The position numbers and the translations under genes were made by a program. This document shows, piece by piece, positions 10,746 through 21,001 of a stretch of 64,000 nucleotides of DNA; position 1 is the stretch's first letter; every line of letters starts with the position of its first letter. This DNA is from Siphonodentalium dalli (lineage: Eukaryota > Mollusca > Scaphopoda > Gadilida > Siphonodentaliidae): the NCBI GenBank assembly GCA_032622095.1, contig CP136069.1, positions 49,396,760-49,460,759 of the forward strand, read 5' to 3'. The notes beneath the pieces were generated by a model. The model saw only the letters and a list, made by a program, of their open reading frames with translations. It was not told where the DNA came from and ran no database searches.

Positions 10746-11854
10746 CCGGGTATTTAATTCAGTGTGTATTGCGATATCGGCTCAAAAAAGTCACAAAAAA
10801 GCATGCAATATCGAGCTAGGATCACCCCCTACGTGAAGTAGATTAATGAGGAACAAATATTAACAACTAAATATATTCCCTGCCCTTTTGTTCAATGTTA
10901 TAAAGCTCCCTGTCAGATCGGGTCAGAACATCAAGAAATAGTCAAGTTGTGTGCTGGTGGAATATGATGTCTATACGGGGGTTGGCCAGAGTAGATCTTC
11001 GTGTCATGATCCAGATCCATATACATTGTATAACCTGTGTTTCCCTTGATTTTGATTCAAATTAAAATGTCTATGCGTGCCTTCACCATGTACAGATACT
11101 GTATTCTTACACAACAGTTTATATATGGCATAGAAAAATACCAAATTCAACCAAAATAATAGCATACCTTCATGCATAATGATGTACACCCCCTCGAATA
11201 CCTGAATATTATATATGATATGTGTCAACTTGTATGACAACGCATCATGAGTGTACATGTCCTCCAGTGTATGTTGACTGTGTACATATTGTAAATGTGT
11301 TTGTGCTTGTTCCACTATTTTAGTGAATGACGTTTCCACAAACAGTTGCTACACAGTGTGTATTAGGTTACAAGCATCTAAATAGTTTAAATTATGCCCC
11401 TTGGCATTTGTGTAGTGAAACTCCTGTCGGCATTAAAACAATTATGGCAGCTGAATATTGTATAATATCTTCGGTTGATTAATGTGACCGAAAAATTAAA
11501 TTCACAAGCTATGTTAATTCCTCGGCAATTTGTATTACATGGGATTATTCGTCAAGCGTCTACTTTGTTCACCAAATTTGGTAGGGTGGTGGTATTTGTC
11601 TATATTGAAATTGTGTACACAAGAAGGAGTAGTTGTGCATGGAAATGCACTTTAATTTCAGGAATAAATATGCAATGGCATCATTTCTTTTTTGACAACT
11701 TACATGCATATCCGACATGTAGTTCAAAACACCACACTATCTCACGTTTGGCTCAGTTTGATAATAAATCGTGGGCATGGATTAACCCTAACACTGTCTC
11801 CTATGGGAAATAATTAGTTGAATTAACCTTTAGACTGCTTTAGTGACGTTTCAA
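10746..11854. other. No gene recognised
   Basis: Two frames of about 111 codons (11004-11339, -, and 11475-11813, +) lack any recognisable domain. Their composition is the same as the surroundings. Confidence 0.4.
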
Positions 11855-11858
11855 TTAA

Positions 11859-12224
11859 CGGGGAAGTCAAGTGACCAATTTTGAATGGGGATTTCCATGC
11901 AAATCTGCGGAGCAAAAGGTACACATACTTCTGAGTGTGACTTGGTGTGGCATTGGACAAAAACAGGTATTACACTTGGAACTTGTTCCATTATAATGTT
12001 GGTCTAGTTATTTTTATATCGATTTTTCAAATGTAGGTCAAGTGATGTAATTCCAGAAAAAAAATCTCACAAATATATTTATTGTAAAATTTTATAATTT
12101 ACTGAGCGGAACCGCCGGATAAATACACACATACACACTCAGAAGTATATGCAACTCTGCAACTTTTGCTCCGGAGATTTGCATGGATATCCTCATTCAA
12201 AATTGTTCACTTGACTGCCCCTCC
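11859..12224. mobile_element. TTAA-flanked MITE with ~85 bp terminal inverted repeats
   Basis: TTAA occurs on both sides (11855-11858 and 12225-12228). The arms begin GGGGAAGTCAAGTGACCA on the left and, inverted, GGAGGGGCAGTCAAGTGAAC on the right. They continue through ATCCATGCAAATCT-type and ACTTCTGAGTGTG-type blocks. A TTAA duplication is the signature of piggyBac-type transposition. A fragment of the same terminus (GTCAAGTGACCAATTTTGAA) is found at about 21641-21660. Confidence 0.75.
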
Positions 12225-12228
12225 TTAA

Positions 12229-12997
12229 CCCTCATAAACAAGCACACGTGTTGATTTCGCTGCAATTTCGTTTGGGAGGGAATTCCCCTAAATGAGTTAT
12301 ATGTAACTGAGATCCCTGTATCTCAAACCACAATTTAATTAGCCGGCAGTTTATCAGACGACAACAATCTTTTTCCGGCAATAGCTTCGCCGCTGTCGTA
12401 TAGAGGACAAACACAATTGAGTCCATCGAGTACTACCCGAATGCATGAATGAATAGCGGTAACATAGCTTTGACCCAGTTGTATAGTGATAGAAATTCAA
12501 TGAATGTTAATCCTCTTATTGGATTGACGTCACATTCAAGGATATTGCACTCCCATATGAGATGTAATGGTGTCGTTGATGCTTTCCAGCATTTTTAATA
12601 AAGATGTGGTGTTTTTTTAATGTGGTAAATCGTGGGGAGGCACCCGACATGTGCATTCGACGACTGGTCGTTAACATATAAATGTGTATGAATGAATCAT
12701 TAGTCAAAGACCCAAAGCCTGCCGAGGCTATGACTACTGATGTCTCATCCGGGGGAGTCACCTTGTTGAAAATTCAAATACCACAATAGAAGCCCACTCG
12801 CATTATTGCAACATTATCCGACTATGAAATAGCATCTACATGACTTACACTGTATTATTCGCACCGGGCTGGTCCGGGCTGGTCCGGGCGGTGTTTAGTC
12901 ACACCGCAATGGCCGTATAAGCCGTTATAGTCTTGACGCTACAATTTGAGTCCATAATGAATTTATTGCGCCGGAAATCAAAACCGTCCTTGTTTAA
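12229..12997. other. No gene recognised
   Basis: GGGCTGGTCC is repeated twice at about 12867-12887. No coding region or RNA gene is supported. Confidence 0.4.
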
Positions 12998-13323
12998 ATG
13001 GGTACTGTACACTAAATCCCACTATTTGTGGGACCATCTCTCTTTATACTCAACATAATATAATTATTATGCAACAAATGAATTAAAATACACTCATGTG
13101 CTTTATGAACGATGCAAACAGCATGTTAATTATAATGAAAATGAATAAAAGGCTGGAGTCATAAATTCATTTTCATTATAATTACCATGTTGTTTTCATC
13201 ATTCGTAAAGCACATGAGTGTATTTTTCACTAATCCATGACTCAAATTCATTAATTTGTTGCATACATTCTGATGTTGAGTATAAAATTAGATGTGACCG
13301 GATTAGGTGTACAGTACCCTAGT
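12998..13323. mobile_element. TTAA-flanked fold-back MITE, copy 1
   Basis: TTAA flanks both sides (12994-12997 and 13324-13327). The ends are inverted copies of GGGTACTGTACAC(T/C)(A/T)AAT. The arms extend over more than 100 bp, including AATACACTCATGTGCTTTA and AATTATAATGAAAATGAAT with their complements. A second copy lies at 14509-14848 in the same orientation. Confidence 0.8.
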
Positions 13324-13539
13324 TTAAAGCGGGTGCACACTGTTCCGATGTCAAAATAAACGTAGTTCATATGTATTTAGTTTTATATCAAAGACACTTA
13401 AAGAGATACAAGGCCTTCGTATTGGGTAAATGTACACAAATGTAAAAAAAAATGTGTAAAACATATCCACTAAGAACATGAAGAAATTGATAAACTGTGT
13501 TCTTATATATATATCAACCCCTGTTTTTTTCTTCGCATA

Positions 13540-13652
13540 CAGTCCGGTGACTTCATCATCGCCATGTTCACCATCATCACCATATTCATCATCGTCATCA
13601 TCCATCACCTTATCATCATCTCCATCACATCATCTTAATCACCATCGTTATC
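13540..13652. repeat. TCA/CAT-rich simple sequence
   Basis: A degenerate trinucleotide tract rich in CATCAT and CATCAC. It gives serine- or aspartate-rich frames on the two strands that are artefacts. Confidence 0.7.
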
Positions 13653-14059
13653 GCCACCATGTGACGTCTGGGGCTTTTGGGATGATGAGATATTTGAAAA
13701 TATTCATAGAAAAATTTGTAAACTCGTTCTTAATTTTAAACCATCAACCCCATGCAGATAACATGGTATATTGCGAATCCGTGAGACAACGCTTAAATAG
13801 AACAATAAAATTCAGAATTATTAAATACTGAACCAAAATATTTTAAACATGCATGGAAGAAACCCGCTATGGGAAAGCCCATTGAAACTCCTCTTTTAAA
13901 TGGATAAGAACAGTTTTGGGAAATTCTTAACAAATGTAAGCAGCCACAATAACAGGAAAATTAACATCCGCTAGTCAATTTTCGAATGTGTCAGATGTGC
14001 CTTACAATAAATTTCATATAATCATGGAAATTAAGTGTGAGTCACTCAAGTACGGATAC

Positions 14060-14415
14060 AATATAAAGCAATTTCAAACATGACATATTTTGTTAGGAGT
14101 ACCTAGATATTTTAGACTGCAGAAACAGAATTATATTAACTAAATTCAGAATAGCAAACCACAACCTGCCAATTGAAACTGGCAGATGGGAGTGTGCACC
14201 CCATAAAGATAGAATATGCCCTTTATATATGCTATAGTCACTGACGAATGATTGGTGATTAATTTCATTACTTGCTTGAATGCAAATTATTCTCAGCAGA
14301 AAGAAAACAGCTATTACCCGCAAACTATAATGGTTCAGCTAATACCCTTATAATGGAAGAAATCTTAAACTCAAAGAACCCCACTCTATTGCGAAAGCTT
14401 TGTTATCTTAATTAA
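14060..14415 (+). pseudogene. Non-LTR retrotransposon RT C-terminal relic
   Basis: From about 14112 the + strand reads NRIILTKFRIANHNLPIETG then RWECAPHKDRICPL. After a frame change near 14227-14252 it reads FHYLLECKLFSAERKQLLPA then NYNGSANTLIMEEILNS. The pattern L-T-K-F-R-x-x-N-H-x-L-P-I-E-T-G-R-W ... C-P ... H-x-L-L-E-C-x-x-x-x-x-x-R is the familiar zinc-binding-like C-terminal region of many invertebrate LINE ORF2 proteins. Stops (about 14236) and the frameshift show it is dead. The preceding 50 bp may carry a few more decayed codons. Confidence 0.7.
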
Positions 14416-14508
14416 AGCAGTCGATAGAAAGTTAGGGGAATCTCGTACTGGCATGTGATTCGAAACCTATATATTATAACACTCTATATATCTAAATGAA
14501 CACCTTAA

Positions 14509-14848
14509 CTGGGTACTGTACACTAAATCTGGCTATTTATGGGACCTTCTCCTTTTATACTCAGCAGAATATATACAACAAATGAATGGATTTGAGCCAT
14601 GAATTAATGCAAAATACACTCATGTTCTCAATGAACGATGACATGGTAATTGTAATGAAAATGAATAAATGGCTGGAGTCATAAATTCATTTTAATTATA
14701 ATTACCATGTTGTTTTCATCATTAATAGAGCACATGAGTGTATTTTGCATTAATCCATGACTCAAATTCATTCATTTGTTGAATATGTTCTGTTAAGTAT
14801 AAAAGGAGATGGTCCCATACATGCCCAGATTTAGTGTACAGTGCCCCT
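14509..14848. mobile_element. TTAA-flanked fold-back MITE, copy 2
   Basis: Same family as 12998-13323. TTAA is at 14505-14508 and 14849-14852, and the ends are TGGGTACTGTACACTAAATC and its diverged complement. It differs by small indels, for example extra sequence around 14590-14615. Two TTAA-flanked copies of the same family 1.2 kb apart support mobility. Confidence 0.8.
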
Positions 14849-14939
14849 TTAACATATAAAGTGAATTGGACATATGTAAACGGTACATGCATTTCACAGC
14901 ATGGTACTATATATACTACAGTACTTAAGGTACTGAGAT

Positions 14940-15480
14940 AATTTGGGTTCTGTAAAAATTACAAATCTGTGTTTTATGTCTATTCATGTTGATCTCAATC
15001 CATAAACATTCCAGGTTAGGTACTTCAAGATCAAATCTACATCTACATGTCAATATTAGCATCCATGACAAATTTCATGATGATCAGACAAGCAGTATAG
15101 CCTGTAGCCCATGCTAATGGATTGAATTTTGAAATCCAAGATGGCTGCTGGCAGCCATGTTTTTTTTTTACCGAATGACCCCAAAATGACTTGTTCCTAT
15201 TTATATGTAAATGTTAAACATCCATGACTAATAGTGTGCACAGAAATTCATATACAGCTGTTTATAGTTAATTTTCCCCCGCAAATCTCTGTTTTAGTGT
15301 TAAAAGGGGGTGGGTGTCCAAATTTGGTAGGAAAAAACTGCCGAAAACGGAACAAAATTTGGACGCGGGGGTGGGTGGCTCCCAACAAGGGTCGAAAGTC
15401 AGAAATCTGCATACGTGCATGCAAATTTTTTCCGAATCCCCCCTGGACCGACGGAAGATGTCTCTTAATTTAGGTGCCAA
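14940..15480 (+). repeat. Dispersed repeat, inverted copy at 60.95-61.26 kb
   Basis: From about 15118 to 15365 the sequence matches the reverse complement of 60985-61250. Shared blocks are ATCCAAGATGGC(T/C)GC, ACCGAATGACC, TTTAGTGTTAAAAGGGG and ACTGCCGAAAACGGA. The 14940-15117 part looks like more of the same repeat without a partner here. Frames in it with Lys/Gly-rich peptides are not credible genes. Confidence 0.65.
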
Positions 15481-15601
15481 CAATTTCAGTTATGGTAAGT
15501 TTTCGGAAATATTTTCAACTAACGCACATAACATAAAATAGCATAGACAGAGCAATTGGGAATGACAAGTCTAGTGGCACTTCAAAATAAGTAATCAGCG
15601 C

Positions 15602-15848
15602 AGTCAATTTCCTTAGATGGTTGTGGCGGGAATAATCGTGTTAGCCAATACAGTTAGTCAATCAGAATCACGATTTCCATTACGCACGTAAAACTAAGGA
15701 ATTTACGCAATATTTACTAATAAATCGGGTGCTGTTGATTTCCTTTTACGATTGTGGCGGGAATATCAGAGAGCATTCGTTGATAATGTTAATCAATCAG
15801 AGGCGGGCATTTCGTTACGGTGCTACACCGAGGAATTAACGCAATGTT
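15602..15848 (+). repeat. Two diverged tandem copies of a ~124 bp unit
   Basis: 15602-15717 and 15727-15848 share the order GT(C/T)(A/G)ATTTCCTT, ATTGTGGCGGGAATA-type, AATCAATCAGA-type and AGGAATT(T/A)ACGCAAT. The unit is moderately CpG-bearing. No function is evident. Confidence 0.6.
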
Positions 15849-16070
15849 AACAAATAGACAAGGCTAGCAGATAGTTTATTATATACATGTTTATCACATA
15901 ATTTGGCCATAAAAGCAGTTTCATAATTATCGGTAATAGACACGTTTAATATCAGCGCGTGCGATGACGTCACGGCGTTCTTCAAATAACTTGCGATCGC
16001 TGTAGTTTATGATTGTTGTTTTCGATGAATATTTCGCGTTGCTTCGGGTTTATTTGATCATGTGATAAAA

Positions 16071-16181
16071 GGTATCTCACACTCGTCCTATTTTATACGT
16101 AATTTATCAACCTCGGCTCAAATCGAATTTAGTGAACTCGGTTGATAAATTCCGTATAAAATAGAACCTCATGTGAGATCC
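16071..16181. repeat. Fold-back inverted repeat
   Basis: The arms GTATCTCACACTCGTCCTAT ... AATTTATCAACC and their near-exact complement (16138-16180) enclose about 25 bp. It abuts the 5' end of the first Helitron-like element, which may have inserted next to it. Confidence 0.7.
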
Positions 16182-16475
16182 TCTATATCTTGGAACTTCT
16201 GTTAGTCTGTCTGTGTGTATGTATGTATGTGTGTTATAGACTCGAAAACTGCTCCACCGATCCGACTCAAATTTGGAATTTAGAACTACTTTGATCCCGG
16301 GAATAATATGGGTGGGTCAACCTTGAACCTTTGACCTCGCTCATATACGCTCATATAGGCATGTTTCTTGACCGATCGAACAATGGTTTGTCCAGACGTT
16401 GTATAATCTGCCCACACGGAGGCGATCACAAAGCAATCCCTAAATAGCTCGGACGAAGTCGGGCACATCAGCTAG
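16182..16475 (+). mobile_element. Helitron-like element H1 (non-autonomous)
   Basis: The 5' end is TCTATATCTTGGAACTTC, followed by a CTGT-rich stretch. The 3' end has a GGAC-GAA-GTC hairpin in the segment GCTCGGACGAAGTCGGGC (about 16448-16465), then ACATCAG and CTAG (16472-16475). TC at the 5' end and a hairpin then CTRR at the 3' end are the classical Helitron termini. There is no Rep/helicase coding. The first base of the element could be 16179 rather than 16182. Confidence 0.65.
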
Positions 16476-16984
16476 TCTCATATATATTTTGAAGACCTCT
16501 GTCTGTCTGTCTGTTTGTCTGTTTGTCTGTTTGTCTGTCATTTATACAAATCTACGATTCTCGACCGATCGGGACGAAACTTGGTACGTGTGTGTAGTTT
16601 GACCGGGCGGTCGACGTTGTCGTATTGGCGTGCCCGTGTAGCGCCCGCTTCGCGCATGACGAGATCTCGGAAACGTGTGGAGCTATCGACTTGAAATTTG
16701 TTATGTGAATGTACCTTGCCCCGGATACTAATTTTATCGGGACGCCGAGCCCGTGCGACGCCAGTTTCGCGCATGCGCAGACGAGATCTCGGAAACGGGT
16801 GGTGCTATCGACTTGAAATTTGGTATGTGAATGTATCTTGCCCCGGATACGAATTTTATCGGGTCGCCGAGCCCGTGCGACGCCAGCTTCGCGCATGCGC
16901 AGACCAGATCTCGGAAACGGGTAGAGCTATCGACTTGAAATTTGGTTTTTTAATAGCCCGGACAACGTCGGGCTCATCGGCTAG
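16476..16984 (+). mobile_element. Helitron-like element H2, 122-bp-module family
   Basis: It begins TCTCATATATATTTTGAAG immediately after the CTAG of H1. It has (CTGT)n, then three ~122 bp modules. It ends with the 20-nt hairpin AGCCCGGACAACGTCGGGCT (16955-16974), CATCGG and CTAG (16981-16984). At 509 bp it has the same length and structure as the three-module elements of the 20.5-44.5 kb array, but lies on the opposite strand. Confidence 0.8.
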
Positions 16985-17289
16985 TCTATTATATATTTTG
17001 GATGCCTGTCCGTCTTTGTGTATATGTGTGTTGTAGACTCGAAACTGCTCGACCGATCCGACTAAATTTTGGTATGTAGGGCTACTTTGATCTCGAAAAC
17101 AGTATGGGCCGGTTCAATTTCACGTGAGGCGTGTCCTTGACCTTGACCTCGCTCATATGCGCTCATATAGGCATGTTTCTGGACCGATCGAACAATAGTT
17201 TGTCCATACGCTGTATATTTTGCCCAGACGGAGACGGTCACCAAATATAATCCCTAAATAGCCAGGACGAAGTCGGGCACATCAGTTAG
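16985..17289 (+). mobile_element. Helitron-like element H3
   Basis: It starts TCTATTATATATTTTGGATG directly after the CTAG of H2 and resembles H1 internally. It ends with GCCAGGACGAAGTCGGGC, ACATCAG and TTAG (17286-17289), a mutated CTAG. No coding. Confidence 0.7.
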
Positions 17290-17783
17290 TATACATTAAT
17301 GCTGATAGCATAGTTACAGTAATGCCCTAATTAATACTGCTGATTAAGGTATTACCCGAGTTTACTGAATAGTCGTGAGCTACAATCATGTATTGGAGTA
17401 AATATTTCAGCGTGCTATATATATCATAGTTGGACTAAATAATATGCATGTATGTATATGACACGTGCACTTCAAATACACATAATAAATAGGTTATGCA
17501 CATTTATATGGCAAATATTGAAAATATCGGCATAACTCATGTGTATATTTATATACATTTGACCATTTCAATCTCATGGTAAGAGGATTGGCTAAAACAC
17601 ACACCGAGCGGGAAGTTAACTCGCTCTCAGTCCCCTATGGCGCCAATTTTGTGTTGAAGATCGTTAACTTCATCCCTTGTTGTCAGGCCAATAGTTATAC
17701 ATTTAAGTTTTAGCAACTTTCGACAGCGAGCGGCCATGCATGCTTGACCGAATCTTCGTGAGATGCTCGTTCACGAAGATATA
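17290..17783. other. Non-genic; one perfect hairpin
   Basis: ATCTTCGTGA/TTCACGAAGAT forms a hairpin at 17752-17780 beside the next MITE. CAGTAATGCCCTAA at 17311-17324 is a fragment shared with the 1.5/58.1 kb repeat. Confidence 0.5.
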
Positions 17784-18234
17784 TGTGACCCGCCATATCA
17801 AATCCAGTAAAAAAAAATTTACCCTGTGCCAATGCATTCTCTTATATATGCGAGTCGACCATAGGTCGCCTCGCATATATAAGAGAATGCATTGGCCTAA
17901 CAATTTTTTATCATTTTTTTTTAAATAAATGTTTCTTACAATTTTTTAGGACATAAAATAAAAAACATCCATTACCCTGCAGGGAGCCCCACGCATATAT
18001 AGAAGCATATAGAAGAGTGTCGTCTGCTCATGTCTGTCTGGGGCTCTGTATGGGTGAAATTATACAATTGTTAAATACAAGAAAAAATTATTAAAATTGT
18101 AAAAAATTGTTAGGCCAACGCATTCTCTTATATATGCGAGGCGACCTATGGTCGACTCGCATATATAAGAGAATGCATTGGCACAGGGTAAAAAAAATCC
18201 CGACTTACGACTGGATTTGATATGGCGGGTCACA
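17784..18234. mobile_element. Palindrome-bearing MITE with TA target duplication, copy 2
   Basis: Same family as 2952-3416. TA is at 17782-17783 and 18235-18236, and the termini are TGTGACCCGCCATATCAAAT. Two ~65 bp palindromes sit at about 17829-17894 and 18116-18180 in inverted orientation. The internal GGGAGCCCC/GGGGCTCT pair is also present. The left arm has lost the CGTAAGTCGGG part. Confidence 0.8.
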
Positions 18235-18236
18235 TA

Positions 18237-19078
18237 TTTCATGCCCGGCTTCGCTTTTATGTTTGATCGGCCATTAAAGAAACGTTTCCTGGTGTTGTAG
18301 GTAGCACGTTTTACCAGGTGTATTCAGCACGATAGTGCAAGCACCAGCTACATTCGAACTCCTGCAGTGTGTTGTGGCGGGGTCGGGTGCACTCAGACAC
18401 GGTCTGTGCAGTCGGATACAGTATGGTGCGGCGGCTTTAGTGGGAGCGGTGAAAATCACAATAAAGATAGCTGTATTCAGTGTATTGGCTACGTGAGTGG
18501 AAACGAGCTATATAGCTCATTTTGATTACAGTGTTATACTCACCAATTGTTCCCGAAATGAAAGGTGAAGATGTAGTTCTAGTGCACACGTTCACACATA
18601 ACATGAATATACTATACGTCGATGTTAAGTCCTGTATTCAAGTTCAACTGACGTAAATGAATGAATGAAAATTTGCAAAAGTCACTAAATATAGCGAAAA
18701 AATCACAAACATACAATCTTACACACAAAATCGTGTAGATATATACATGTAGGCGTTATACAGTATATATTAAACACACGTCGTATCACATATAAGTATA
18801 CGATTGGTAAATTCCAAGAAAAGTGATCCACAAGAACGAATTTACATCAATGCAGTTGACTCTCAAGATATGGCATGGACGCTATCCTGCAATGAGTATC
18901 AATTAAATTCACGTCGAAAATATGCGTGATAGCAAGCTACCATGCATGCAGAGACAAAACTAGGTCATAGACTGCATGCAAGTATGCAATCTGCATTATA
19001 TCAATACATTTGGCAAGCATTGCTGGAGAATAGAAAACACAAGGTGTTCCATTCCTTGAAATAGTGTATCTGTCATTT
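18237..19078. other. No gene recognised
   Basis: No domain-bearing frame, tRNA or clear repeat is seen. 18241-18480 is less AT-rich, but its frames carry no family signature. Confidence 0.4.
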
Positions 19079-19169
19079 GCAGAATGAGGTCCCCACAGGG
19101 TGAGTTCAATGATGCTATTCTGCAAGGCGGTTAGCATCACCAAATTCACCCTTGTATACCTCATTCTGC
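19079..19169. repeat. ~91 bp fold-back MITE, copy 1
   Basis: The ends GCAGAATGAGGT and ACCTCATTCTGC are exact complements. The inner CACAGGGTGA and TCACCCTTG-type blocks also pair, as do GATGCTA and TAGCATC. A sister copy lies at 19372-19464. Confidence 0.75.
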
Positions 19170-19371
19170 TTTGGTCTTAACTGCTGTGGGAGACCTGGGA
19201 TCAGATTGAATTTTCCCCAGTTCAAGTTGGTGATATTCGCCCATTTGTCACCTCGATTATGTATTTTATATTCTGCAAATTATGGGATATAGAAACTGAA
19301 CAGAAGGGGAAAAGTAACTAAAAACAATGCTAATGTAATACTATAGATACTTCAAAGAAGATTAGGCCCGA

Positions 19372-19464
19372 GCAGAATGAGGTCACCAGAGGGTGAATAT
19401 GGTGATACTAGCAATCTGTGTGGGATAGCATAACTAATATCACCCTCTGTGGTTCTCATTCTGC
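19372..19464. repeat. ~93 bp fold-back MITE, copy 2
   Basis: Same ends GCAGAATGAG/CTCATTCTGC, with CAGAGGGTGATAT-like and ATATCACCCTCTG inner arms. Its inner loop differs from the copy at 19079. Confidence 0.75.
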
Positions 19465-19487
19465 AAATGCCAGACACACTATGTGCA

Positions 19488-19519
19488 GACGTAATTGCAT
19501 GGCGTGGTGCAATTACGTC
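19488..19519. repeat. Perfect 12-bp hairpin
   Basis: GACGTAATTGCA and TGCAATTACGTC are exact complements with an 8-nt loop. TGCA on both outer sides extends the pairing with one bulge. Confidence 0.7.
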
Positions 19520-20496
19520 ATGCAGAGGATAAACGAAACCGACAAAAAATCGATTACCGTGTTAGACACAAATAATAATAATGCTGCTCTAACCCTGGAT
19601 GCTGTCTGAAGGCCATGCACCTAACATGAATGCGTATAATTAGCAACGCTGCGGTAAATAGATTATTATACGCGCTCCGCGTGTTTTACTAATGTAGAGA
19701 TTCTTGTTTCGCATGGGCGCATGGGTGTTTTATTTATAGAATGGGAATTTTTTGGGAGGATTAAAAGACGAACTGCGACCGGAGGCCGAGTCCGGTAAAA
19801 GGTGTAGTTTGGAATTTCAATTTCGTTTATTGTCGTTAACATTATGTCAATAATGTTGATTTTTGGTTTGTGATAAGCTATGCCAATTACAAATAAAAGA
19901 AATGAAAAGATAATGTGTAAGTCTTATATTTCAACTTGTATAGACATTTTTTCGTTCTGCAGCCCACTGTGGTTGTTGTCGGAGACGGCCGAGTCGGGGT
20001 CGCCGGTTCGTTAATTAGGTGCTGGTTGTTATTGTTATTTTAACGGAATTCTGAGTTGGTCATTCGCAAAACCAATATATTATATATTCTATAACTAGGA
20101 AACATATGGATGGTAATACAAAGTGACTGACGTCACATGTGACATAAATGTATGCATCACCACGCACATTCCTTATAGCGTCATGTTTGTGTCTCTCGGT
20201 GTGGATACACATTGAAAGTAAACAGCGGAGTAGTTGAATTGGATGAACAAATCAAATATAATAATTATGGCATAAATAAAATACACGCATAGTAGCCGAG
20301 AGTACAAACTTTTCGTTTTACCAATGGATATAAATTCACAAGCAACAGTCCCATTGAATCATTGTGCTTTATTACATTATACCAAAGGTTATTCATATCC
20401 TATATATTTGAGACGACGGGGATATGGGAGAGGTCACACTCTATCAAAAGGGCCGTAATGTCAGAATAAATCATGTTGTAAATAATTATATGAATA
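19520..20496. other. Non-genic flank of the Helitron array
   Basis: AT-rich. CATGAATGCGTATAATTAGC at about 19627-19646 recurs at about 45201-45220 on the far side of the array. TGCTGTCTGAAGGCCA-type sequence recurs similarly at about 44600. The flanks may therefore be parts of one older repeat. Confidence 0.5.
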
Positions 20497-20945
20497 TAGC
20501 CGATGAGCCCGACGTTGTCCGGGCTATTCAAAAACCAAATTTCAAGTCGATAGCTCCACCCGTTTCCAAGATATGGTCTGCTCATGCGCGAAGATTGTGT
20601 CGCACGGGCTCGGCGACCAGATAAAATTCGTATCCGGGGCAAGATACATTCACATAGCAAATTTCAAGTCGATAGCTCCACCCGTTTCCGATATCTGGTC
20701 TGCGCATGCGCGAAGCTTGCGTCGCACGGGCTCGGCGACCAGATAAAATTCGTATCCGGGGCAAGATACATTCACATAGCAAATTTCAAGTCGATAGCTC
20801 CACCGGTTTCCGAGATCTCGTCTGCGCATGCGCGAAGCTGGCATCGCACGGGCTCGCCAATACGACAACGACCACCGTCTGGTCAAACTACACACACGTA
20901 CCAAGTTTCGTCCCGAACGGTCGAGAATCGTAGATTTGTATTAAT

Positions 20946-20977
<32 letters not shown>

Positions 20978-21001
20978 AAGGTCTTCAAAATATATATGAG
21001 A
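20497..21001 (-). mobile_element. Array element 1 (three modules, edge of array)
   Basis: 505 bp, A-end. Its 3' CTAG has decayed to CTAT at the array edge (plus-strand ATAG at about 20497). The three modules end with the closing segment shared by all family members: TACGACAACG, TGGTCAAACTACACACACGT and CCGAACGGTCGAGAATCGTA. Confidence 0.75.

Noticed and set aside
11004-11339. 111-codon frame on the - strand as a gene
   Set aside because: No family signature. The hydrophobic stretch is explained by AT-rich sequence. Nothing else supports it.
13351-13831. Asp/Glu-rich (-) and Ser/His-rich (+) frames
   Set aside because: Translation of a TCA/CAT simple-sequence tract.
16182-17289. A Rep/helicase gene inside the Helitron-like elements
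   Set aside because: Elements are 0.26-1.3 kb with no long open frame. No HUH-type or helicase motif was seen on either strand anywhere in the window.
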